Below are positions 56,102 through 64,000 of a stretch of 64,000 nt of DNA, piece by piece. This DNA is from Cycas panzhihuaensis (Eukaryota > Cycadophyta): contig CM041465.1 in NCBI GenBank assembly GCA_023213395.1, positions 100,137,741 to 100,201,740 on the forward strand, in the 5' to 3' direction. Every line of letters begins with the position of its first letter. The first letter of the stretch is position 1. The notes below the pieces were generated by a model that saw only the letters and a program-made list of their open reading frames with translations, made no database searches and was not told the origin of the DNA. The position numbers and the translations under genes are program-made.

Positions 56102-57337
56102 TTTGTGAAACGAAAGAGGAATAGAAGAAAGAAAAAGCAAAGGAAGAAAATGGTAGATCTTACCCAGATCCAGGTGTTTTATACCTTTGTGAGAGCATCA
56201 CACCAACCTGCACATGCACCAGCTTATCCCTTCCAAGAAGGGGCTGCAAAAGACAAGCTATATATATGCAAGTATATGTGTAATGTTTGTGTTAAAATGT
56301 TAGGAAAGACAATTGCTGTAAGAAGCTCTAAAATCCTCTCTCAAGCAAGCATGTAAATCAAGCAAAATTGAGTGAAGGAGGCCTCAAGATGGCTAACCCT
56401 CTATTAGGTTCTCCACACAACTCTCTAGCATAGCAAGATGAGGGTGAAGACAACTAAGGATAGCCAAGAAATACAAGGATAAAAGTGACAAAGCATTGGG
56501 GAAATATCCAAGGTGCAGAGTTGCTATGGGCAGTAATCCAATGCACGAACCCTTGCCAATGTTATCAAGGGATATCCAACAGTACAAGGGACACTACGGG
56601 GGTCCAAGCAAGAGGCATGCAGGCCTGGAATCAATGCAACAAAGGGCTGCATACGCTAATAATCCAGCGCAGGCCTAGGGCTCATCAACTCCTAATTATC
56701 ATAAGAGGAGCATGGAGCAAGAGAAGAGAAGGTGTGAAGGGGAATGCCCTTGGAGAGTAGGAATGAGTGGGGGGCTGCCCTGCCTTGCTCTCTTCACCCA
56801 ACCTTGTGGTTCTTCTCCCACTGCTCCCTTAAGGAAACCTAGTAGAGGGAAGGTAGAGACCCAGGAGCAACAAACCAAACTTAAATGAAAACAAGCTTTG
56901 CTATGGTCAAACCTAAAGGAAATAGGCAAACAAATCAAAAAATAGGTCCAATATGAAGATAACTTATAATAAATCCAGAGGAAAGGGTTTGGAGGACCTG
57001 CTGGGCTAATATGGGACATGTCTTCCCCTGCAACCAGTGGAGAAGAGGATCCCTACAAGGGTTTGCAGGAGAAATCCCAATAGATAGCTAAAAGAGACAC
57101 TTGTTGGGCGAGTTGGAGAAAAACAACACCAAAATTTGCTTAATAACACCTAGAGAGAGGCTTCCTACCATGGAGGAAGGTAGTTACAGGCAGATCCTGG
57201 CCTGGAGTTACAAGAAATACAGGCCTACAAGTGCACCTGTAGCAGGAAGAGAAGAGGATGGAAAGTTGCAGTAGGAAATAGTTGTTTTGAAGAGCAAAAA
57301 AATAATCTAAGAGTCCTCAAAATGATGAGGGTTTTGG

Positions 57338-57346
57338 TACTTATAC
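57338..57346 (-). promoter_or_regulatory. TATA box of Gypsy-4 5' LTR
   Basis: The minus strand reads GGGTATAAGTACC. Confidence 0.72.
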
Positions 57347-57482
57347 CCATCCCAGCCCTAAGTGAGCAAATAGGGTGCGAATAGGGCTGAGGTGGATGTG
57401 AGGCCACGTGGAAATTCTGTGGGAAACACAAGAATTGCCATGACAATTTTTTAAAAAATAACTGACAATAGTCACACCACTG

Positions 57483-57528
57483 TAAACTTCGCGGTACCGC
57501 AAAAAACTTCATGGTACCCCTAAGTTTA
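57483..57528. repeat. Inverted repeat with CGGTACCG in Gypsy-4 LTR
   Basis: TAAACTTCGCGGTACCGC, then TAAGTTTA 20 bp later. It lies about 140 bp upstream of the TATA box. Confidence 0.65.
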
Positions 57529-58037
57529 TAGCGGTGCAGGACCAGAAAGCCAGAATGGCAAAAATTTAGGTTCTGCAAGCCTTAGGAGGTGATGTGGTAG
57601 GCCTCAGAGGGATTGTCCCTCCTATCTAGGTGGTTGAGGTAGTAAAAAATGCATGTGGACAAAGGCAAGCAAAGCATCGATGACCAAAGGTCCCGGAAAC
57701 AAGGTGCTAGGAGCCCAAAGTCAAGGCGCGAACAGGTCATACAAACCAAAAGAACCTCGAGGTAGTATGGAGACAGCGCGGAGGGTCATATAATGCCATG
57801 GGGATGCCTACCTTGTGGAAAGGTGGGTCTCACTGGGTCATCATAGGCTCACAATAGAACAAGCAACATGACCAGGCGACAAATGCAAAGTGATTATACA
57901 AATGAAGCAAGCAATCATGCAATGAGGCCTCACTTCTATTAACCTTTCCAAAGAAAAAGTATAAGTGAAAAGGAAGAAGTATACCTGAGCCTACCTTTGT
58001 TGACCTGTCCATATCCATTCCCAATAGCCGGGAAGCA

Positions 58038-58042
58038 CCTTC
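58038..58042. repeat. Target site duplication of Gypsy-4, right copy
   Basis: CCTTC, identical to 35696-35700. Confidence 0.92.
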
Positions 58043-58545
58043 TATGTGTGATGATGGAGTGATGTGTAAGTTGTTATGTTTATTGCAAATAAGAGACAAA
58101 AAAAATATAAAAATAGTAAATACGCTCTTGTTTACTCTCAAATGTAAAATCTCACTCTCTTTTCATTTTTAATGGGAGAAAATGGAGTAAAGGGGGCAAG
58201 CCAAATAATTGCAAATGTGCCTGCAAAAGGTGTAAGGCTGAAAGGAAATACATGCAATCAAGCAAGAAAAGCAAAAGGAAATGGTTCTTATTTCATGCTC
58301 TTTCTTAGAAGTGTAAGCATAGTATGCATATGCAAGTAGTAGATGCAAACTTTTTTTTTTTCTCTTTTCTCTTTTATGTTTCATATATGCAAACAAATAA
58401 GCTTAAGACAAAAGGAAAAAAGAGCTATGAAGAGAAAAGAATGGTGCACCTAGAGGACCGTGCAACAAGATAAGGACATTCTCTTATGCCACACTCACTT
58501 CCTTTTTCCTTTCCCCACACAAGGGCAATGTAGAGTGCTAGTGTT

Positions 58546-58565
58546 GGGGCTTCCTTACCTTCCCC
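58546..58565 (-). other. Conserved splice-donor motif in LTR (Gypsy-3)
   Basis: The minus strand reads GGGGAAGGTAAGGAAGCCCC, identical to the Gypsy-2 and Gypsy-4 motifs. Confidence 0.55.
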
Positions 58566-59831
58566 AAGCTAAAAGTAAAAGATAAAAAAAAGAAAAGGAA
58601 AGGACTATGCAAAAAACAGAAATGACAAGGGAAAAGAATGAGGGAAATGTACCCAAATCGATGTGTTTCTTTCTCCTTTGTGCACAATGTAGTGAAACCT
58701 GCAATTAAAGAGTACTCCCCCTTTTCCAAGGGGTTGTTAGGATGCCAACTATATATGTATATATGTGTATACAAGGTGCACAAAATAATGAGAGTAAAGT
58801 ACTTTCCTTTATCTAAGAAACAATCTCTAACCCCCTCGATGTAAGCAAGACAAGAGAAAAGGACAGGGATGGTTAGCCTCAGAATAGATAACCCTTTAAT
58901 GCACATACCTCCATACTATCCAAGCATATAAACAACAAATCTAGATAATCTAATAGTAGCAAAGAGTGAGAGAGATAGGTTGCACAAAGGTTGTAAATAT
59001 TGTCGATGTTGCGAAGGCTGCAATGTGCAACTTTTACAACTTAAGGCTAAGACAACACCCAAAAGTGACGTATGGTACGACTAAGGGCTGAAAATTGTAC
59101 CCATGTAAGGCACCCAGGGCTGGAACCAGTGCAACAATGGGCTGCATACACTACTACCAGTGATGGCCTCTCTTCCAAGAGCTCTCTGGTAGCCCAAGTG
59201 AAGCATAAAAGAGGAAGAAGAAAAGGGGAGAAGGGGTTTTCCCTTGAGGAGAAGGCCTTGTTGGGTGCAGAATCAACCTTAGCTCCTTTCTCGCACCCTT
59301 TTAGGACCTCTCCTCACAGCCTCCTTGGAGAAACCAGAAGAGAGTAGGAAGGTAGGGAGGATAAATAAGGAAAAATAGAGGGGATGCCTCCTATGCTAGA
59401 TAGAAAAAACTAAGAAGAGAGATATACGAGGTATTCTAATCTCTTTTAAAATAACTTAAAAGGGACAAAATGAAATATGAATAGAATAGTACCTATTATG
59501 GGTGGATTGGGAGCAAATCTACCTGAGAAAATAGTAGAGGAAGGTAGCCCTGTGAAGTTTGCAGGTAGAATCCTCTATAGGCTATGAGACCTGAAGGAAA
59601 AACTTTATGAAGTCTAATGCTTGTACATAGAAGTGAGCCTTGGACCACGTCCTACTTGGAGAAGCTTTGTCTTAGGCCTACTACTATGGATCTGAGTTGT
59701 AGAGGGCTAATCTCAGGCTGGGACACAGGTGTGCTAGATGTTGTAGGGTGCTCCTGTAGAAAATTACCTATGAAAGTAAAAGAGGAGAGGAGAAAAAGTG
59801 GAGGAAGAGGGAGAAATGAGGTCTTTTTTGG

Positions 59832-59840
59832 GTTTTATAC
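59832..59840 (-). promoter_or_regulatory. TATA box of Gypsy-3 5' LTR
   Basis: The minus strand reads GGGTATAAAACCC, with CTAGGGTT just upstream. Confidence 0.75.
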
Positions 59841-60610
59841 CCAACCCTAGCTCAATTGGGTGATTAGGGTTAGGCTAGGACTTGGGATATGACTCGGCCA
59901 TGTGACAATTTCATAATAAATACAAAATTTTCCATGGTAGATTTTAAAAAATGGTTTATAACAGTCGCCCTACCGCAAACTTCGTGGTACTAAGAAGTCT
60001 ACCACAGTACTGTGATAGTTATCGCAGTGTAGTGATAGAATAAAAAATAAAAGGAGAAGAGGGAATTGGGAGCCCTAAAGGAAGGTACCCCAGGCCTAAG
60101 AGGGCCTAACCCTCTATCGAGGTGGCTAGGGACAGTCATAAGGAAGAGATGAACTACACTTAATGGGGCACTAGAGAGATAGGGTTCCCAAGAAGTTAGC
60201 AAATGAATAGGAAGATACCAATCACACCTAGCGAGGCACTAAGAGCTATGACATGGAGATGGGGGTGTGAACGGATCACACGAGATAATCAGTACTTGGG
60301 ACAACATGAAGGTGCGTAGGAGGGCTATGGAGTGCCATTGGGATCCATGACCCGAGATCGTCATAGGCTAGAATAATGTCAAGCAATATGATCAAGCAAC
60401 AGATGAAATATGATCACTCAAATGAATCAATCAGGTATACAGTGAAAAATAGATGCTTTGATTTACCTTTTTGGAGAAGTGACAAAGGCAAAGAATAGAA
60501 ACATACGTGCACTTACCTAAGTCAATTCGCTAAAGCCCATTCCCAGTAGTTGGGAAATAGTAGCCTTGGTAAGGATCCAACCCAATAACACCCTAGAACA
60601 CTACCATCAT

Positions 60611-60634
60611 TTTGGCGATCGTACTGGGGACAAA
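60611..60634 (+). other. Tat-like primer binding site on the plus strand
   Basis: TTTGGCGATCGTACTGGGGAC is homologous to the gypsy PBS elements here but in the opposite orientation. The preceding ~50 bp (60560-60610) may be the end of its LTR, ending ACCATCA. This suggests a further Tat-like element that served as target for Gypsy-3. No gag of that element follows. Confidence 0.5.
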
Positions 60635-60659
60635 CCACGAGCAACTATACACAACCACA

Positions 60660-61120
60660 ACCATTACCCATGCCAAAGATGATGATACACTCATATGTCT
60701 TGCCATTGATAAGTTAACTAAAGACTGTAATCAATATAAAACTACTCAATAATAGTATGGTTATCTAGGAATTTTCTTTCATGAACTCACAAATTAGTTC
60801 ATTGAATATCAGTCTATGTCAATCCAAACAAGAGAGCTAAAAGATCCCTTATAGGATTTTTTCTCCAACTTAAAATCTTAGAAACCAAAAAATCAAAATT
60901 ATCAACCTACTATCAAATACTATAATATTTCTAAACCCCATAAATTATACAAGAATTTCATTCCTACTAACCATCAAAAATCCAATCTCATCAACTCATA
61001 AAATTAAAGTACTTTTAATTTTCATAAAAAAAAAATCTATTTAAAATCCAATTCAATTATAACTTATGCCTACTTTTATAAGAAAGGTCATACCATTGAC
61101 GTATGAAGAAATAAAATTGC
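60660..61120 (+). pseudogene. Gag remnant (Copia-3)
   Basis: CLAIDKLTKDCNQYKTTQ near 60700 and YLGIFFHELTN follow a copia gag pattern. A zinc knuckle (Y-x2-Y-x4-KKGHTIDV near 61065-61105) has lost its cysteines: Cys codons have become Tyr or a stop. Stops are frequent. Confidence 0.65.
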
Positions 61121-61199
61121 TTATGAAGCTTGAAAAGCTTCTAGGGGTATTTAACCAAAGTCTAATTATACCTTAACTACTTCTACATTAGCTTTCTCT

Positions 61200-61445
61200 G
61201 CCCCAACCATACAAAATCCTTCTTAGATTCTAGATTCTAGAGTCTCCCCTTATATGATAGGTAAACCAAAACTACTATCCACTTTCATACTAAAACTTAA
61301 TTCTAAAGAAGAAATTTCTTTTGGAAGTGGTTTCCAACTCCAAGTAACTAGAATCAATAATGTTTCTTTACAAAATGACTCAATTAATAATGTCTTTTAT
61401 GTCCCTAGTCTTTTACCTATTCTCTCTATTTATTAAATTTGTGAA
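61200..61445 (+). pseudogene. Protease remnant (Copia-3)
   Basis: The C-terminal half of a copia protease: LKLNSKEEISFGSGFQLQVT, then SINNVFYVPSLL and LSIYQIC-like. The active-site Asp block is not recognisable. Confidence 0.65.
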
Positions 61446-61780
61446 AAACATCTTGTTATTGAATTCTAGAAGGATAAGTTTATCATTAAGTAACCATTCA
61501 ATAAATTCAAAGACATTGCCCCTAGACCTATTGATCATAAGACTAATCTTTATAATCTATCTAATCTAGTCAAGACAACTAAATAAAAAAAATTCACCTC
61601 TTATATTGCTTAATCAGATCTAATTAGTAAACTTTCACATGCTTGTTTTGGCTATACAAGTTAGGGAAAATTATTATTCCTAGGCCAATATAATATGGTT
61701 CTTAGACTATCACCTTTTAAAACAACTTACAAGGTCTATGAAGCCTACATAATAAGAAAACAACATATTGATCCCTTTCC
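61446..61780 (+). other. GAG-pre-integrase remnant (Copia-3)
   Basis: Only scattered matches to the region before integrase; too decayed to annotate in detail. Confidence 0.4.
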
Positions 61781-62420
61781 AGAAGGTAAAAAATTAGGCT
61801 AGAGAACCCGTAGAACTTATTCATTCAGATATTTATGGACCATTCTAAGCAAATTCCTATTTTAGTTGTTGTTATTTTACAACTTTTATTGATAATTATT
61901 TAAAAAAATATTAGGTGTACATTCTTAACAATTATAGTGAAATCTTTTATACCTTCTTAGAATTTAAAGCCTTAGTAGAAAATGAATCTAATTATAAAAT
62001 TAATATTCTAAGAAAAAATAATACCAAAGAGTATATTAGTAATGAATTTAGTACTTATTATAAAACAATAGTATTAAATTTTAAAGTAATATCATCTATA
62101 TTCCATAATAGAATGGAATAGTTGAAAGAAAAAATAGAACTTTAAGTTGAAATGGCAAGGTGCATGTTATATTTAAGAAACTTAGACTTAAAACTTTAGG
62201 TAGAAGTCATAAATTACTCTAATTATTTATTAAATAAATTACCAACCAATGTATTAGATAACGTAACCCATGAAGAAAAATATTCTAGAAGAAAACCAAC
62301 TATAAAACATCTCAAAATCTTTTGAAGTTTCACAAGACAAAAACTTTATCCTAAAAATTCCATGTATCTTTTTATAGGCTATAGTGAAGGAAGCAAAGCT
62401 TATCGCTTACTTGTCTAGTA
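61781..62420 (+). pseudogene. Integrase remnant (Copia-3)
   Basis: VELIHSDIYGPF (first Asp) and FLEFKALVENESNYKINILR lead to KNNTKEY, where the family has a T-D-N-G motif, so the second Asp is lost. NGIVERKNRTL retains the catalytic Glu after two stops in place of Gln-Gln. YLLNKLPTNVLDNVTHEE and LFIGYSEGSKAYRLL are the downstream integrase blocks. Confidence 0.82.
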
Positions 62421-62847
62421 ATTGATGCTATATCTATTAGGCATGATATTAAATTTAATAAAGAAGGGCTTTTATCAAACTCTAATACCAACCAAATATC
62501 TTTGCTTATTGAAGATCTCCTAATAAATAGTTTTGTACCTAAACTAAATAATGAACAAACTAAAAATAATGATGTAATGACAAACTTAGAGAAATAAGCT
62601 CATAATTAGACCTTAATAGAACCTAATAAAACTAATGAAATGACCATTATACATCAAAAGCAACCTAAATAGGTCAAGAAAACTATCTCTAATATTGAAA
62701 CAAATGTTAGTGATCCTTCTGACTCTAAGAATACTATATCGCAAAAATAACAAGTCAACTTTGCTCTTATAGTAAAATAATGTCTCAAATTAATACTAAA
62801 TCCTTTAAAGCAGTTCGTCAAAATCTAGTTTGGCAATAAGTAGTAAG
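62421..62847 (+). other. Integrase-RT connector (Copia-3)
   Basis: An Asn/Lys/Ser-rich linker ending SFKAVRQNLVWQ, the usual start of copia RT. Confidence 0.55.
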
Positions 62848-62860
62848 TAATGAATTTGAT
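62848..62860. repeat. LINE target site duplication, left copy
   Basis: TAATGAATTTGAT, repeated exactly at 63708-63720. Confidence 0.9.
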
Positions 62861-63707
62861 ATTAGAATTTATGGAAGGAGATAAATAGAAGAATTTCTCA
62901 AGAGAAATAGATGGATGAAATTAGGCTCCATGGGATCATTTGTGATGCGATGGTAGAGATAGTTAAAAATAAAGAAGAGAAATTCATCTCAAAATTAGAA
63001 GGAATTATATTGGCAGGAATTGGGGGAATAAGGAGGCCCAAAGTTACCATAGAATTGAGAAGGCAATACTCTTAGATTCCTCCCCTAGAAAATTAGGTGA
63101 AAATTAACTTTGATTGGGCAATAAAAGATAATCTTAAAGAGGCTGGTGGAGGTGGCATTAGTAGAAATTGGAAAGGGGGAGTCAAGTAGGCTTTTGCAAA
63201 GTATTACAAGAAGTAAATAAATATAGGTTAGAGCTAGCAACTATGTAATGGGTAGTGGATATGTCCTTAGGGAAAGGTTATGAAAGGGTGACAATGTTAT
63301 TGAAGAGGATTCGTTAAACGTGATCAATATTCTTAGAGGAGTGGCAAAACCAGACTAGAGAGTAGCTACCATGATTAGAGATGCTCAAGATACCTTAAAG
63401 GGTAGAGAGAGTGTTCAGGTACATCACACTTATAGAGAAGGGAATGGTGTGGCTGATAAACTGGCTAATTATAAGGTTTCTTAAAAGACAAACTAGGCAT
63501 AGAGAGAGGAAGTCCCAAAAGAGATTTTGAGTCTAGATAAGAAAGATATAGCAAATACTCGCCTTGTTATATGGGGAATTAGAGTTAGCCATTAGGCTTA
63601 TCATGGAAGGGTGGGTTAGATAGGGCTATGGGAGGTAGTGGATAGCTAGGCCATAGGCTTTTCATAGTATATTTGATGATCGAGAGGCATCTTATATAAA
63701 AAAGAAA
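62861..63707 (+). mobile_element. 5'-truncated LINE insertion
   Basis: 847 bp between exact 13-bp repeats, ending in an A-rich tail (ATAAAAAAGAAA). The copia frame NEFD resumes after the second repeat as NEFDALIKNNT, so removal of the insert restores the RT start. The insert carries only the RNase H end of a LINE ORF2, typical of 5' truncation by target-primed reverse transcription. Confidence 0.88.
63094..63484 (+). pseudogene. LINE ORF2 C-terminal RNase H
   Basis: VKINFDWAIKDN follows a TAG where Trp is expected. GGGGISRNWKGG comes next, then a frameshifted middle, and INILRGVAKPD-RVATMIRD, YREGNGVADKLANY and a stop at 63482. This is the plant LINE RNase H (RVT_3-like) layout; the first motif has Trp where Gly is usual. 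Several stops and at least two frameshifts occur. Confidence 0.78.
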
Positions 63708-63720
63708 TAATGAATTTGAT
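63708..63720. repeat. LINE target site duplication, right copy
   Basis: TAATGAATTTGAT, identical to 62848-62860. Confidence 0.9.
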
Positions 63721-64000
63721 GCTCTTATTAAAAACAACACTTAGGACTTATTGCCTCTTCCCTTAGGAAAAAATTTGGTAGATTATAAATGGGTCTATCA
63801 CACAAAATAGAACTCTGAAAGTGCCATAACAAAATATAAAACATATTTATTTATTAAATATTTTTTCTCAATTTGATAGTATAGACTATAATGAAACCTT
63901 TATCCCTCTAGTCAAAATAAATACTATTAAAATTATTATATCACTTATAGCTAAATTTGGATGGAAAATATATCAAATAGATGTTTAAAGTGTCTTTTTA
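63721..64000 (+). pseudogene. Reverse transcriptase, N-terminal part (Copia-3)
   Basis: ALIKNNT-DLLPLPLGKNLV, DYKWVYHTK, KYKTYLF, YNETFIPLVKINTIKIII and AKFGWKIYQIDV are the first copia RT blocks. The element continues past the window end. Confidence 0.82.

Larger units (their letters stand above)
35701..58037 (-). mobile_element. Gypsy-4, structurally complete Tat-like element
   Basis: Both LTRs, the CCTTC duplication, PBS, PPT and every internal region are in the window, so this is the reference copy of the family. Without Copia-2 it is about 17 kb. The minus-strand order is 5' LTR, PBS, gag, protease, RT, RNase H, integrase, antisense PMD-like gene (opposite strand), aRNH, PPT and 3' LTR. 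Its coding regions are all broken. Confidence 0.95.
55251..58037 (-). repeat. 5' LTR of Gypsy-4 (2787 bp)
   Basis: Uninterrupted copy of 35701-37854 plus 43146-43762. The outer end GGAAGCA at 58037 is followed by CCTTC. The TATA box at 57338 leaves about 2 kb of transcribed R-U5 before the PBS, unusually long. Confidence 0.93.
58043..60559 (-). repeat. 5' LTR of Gypsy-3, outer part
   Basis: It continues 35121-35700 after Gypsy-4. Its landmarks run parallel to the Gypsy-2 LTR: donor motif at 58546, TATA at 59832, and an end GGGAAATA at 60559 where the family has AAACA. Total LTR length is about 3.1 kb. The right flank is GTAGC; the partner duplication is outside the window. Confidence 0.87.
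60635..64000 (+). mobile_element. Copia-3, decayed Ty1/copia element (runs off the window)
   Basis: Gag, protease, integrase and RT motifs appear in order on the plus strand, in markedly AT-rich sequence. It is interrupted by a LINE fragment at 62861-63707. No LTR is visible; the left boundary is uncertain. It is the most decayed element here. Confidence 0.82.

Noticed and set aside
1-64000. CRISPR arrays, tRNA genes, rRNA, bacterial operons or host protein genes
   Set aside because: None was seen on reading both strands; all long coding signals belong to LTR elements, the antisense gene they carry, or the LINE.

Overview
The window is plant nuclear DNA made entirely of transposable elements; I see no host gene, no tRNA or rRNA, no CRISPR and no bacterial sequence. 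The evidence for a plant genome is Ty3/gypsy elements of the Tat/Ogre/Grande type with 2.7-3.1 kb LTRs, an antisense gene resembling the plant mobile domain (PMD) family, copia elements with initiator-Met-tRNA primer sites, and a plant-type LINE RNase H. The species cannot be named. The depth of nesting suggests a large, repeat-rich genome.

Layout. Four related gypsy elements all lie on the minus strand. Gypsy-3 (26814-35700 plus 58043-60559) is the oldest of them. Gypsy-4 (35701-58037, 5-bp target duplication CCTTC) inserted into its 5' LTR. Gypsy-2 (22597-26813) inserted into its antisense gene. Gypsy-1 (before 1 to 22596) inserted into the gag of Gypsy-2. Copia-1 (6181-13710, plus strand, duplication CATTG, nearly identical LTRs) then split the integrase of Gypsy-1. 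Copia-2 (37855-43145, minus strand) split the 3' LTR of Gypsy-4. To the right of Gypsy-3 are a primer-site remnant of another Tat-like element (60611-60634, plus strand) and a very decayed AT-rich Copia-3 (60635-64000), itself split by a 5'-truncated LINE with a 13-bp target duplication (62861-63707).

Element organisation. Read on the minus strand, the gypsy family runs LTR, PBS, gag, aspartic protease, RT, gypsy RNase H, integrase, then a long 3' domain, PPT and LTR. The 3' domain holds two unusual things. One is a gene on the opposite strand with its own TATA box, at least one intron, a PMD-like N-terminal part and a coiled-coil C-terminal part. The other is a second, archaeal-type RNase H (aRNH) placed next to the 3' LTR instead of between the gypsy RNase H and integrase. 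Both are present in the two copies (Gypsy-1 and Gypsy-4) that retain this region. All LTRs share a TATA box, a strong splice-donor motif in their transcribed part, and an inverted repeat around CGGTACCG that recurs in the leader of the antisense gene.

State of the sequence. Every coding region is broken. Many gypsy breaks are TAG codons replacing Gln (CAG) or Trp (TGG), as expected from deamination of methylated CHG sites. Domain calls come from reading translations by eye; boundaries are approximate unless set by LTR ends or target duplications.
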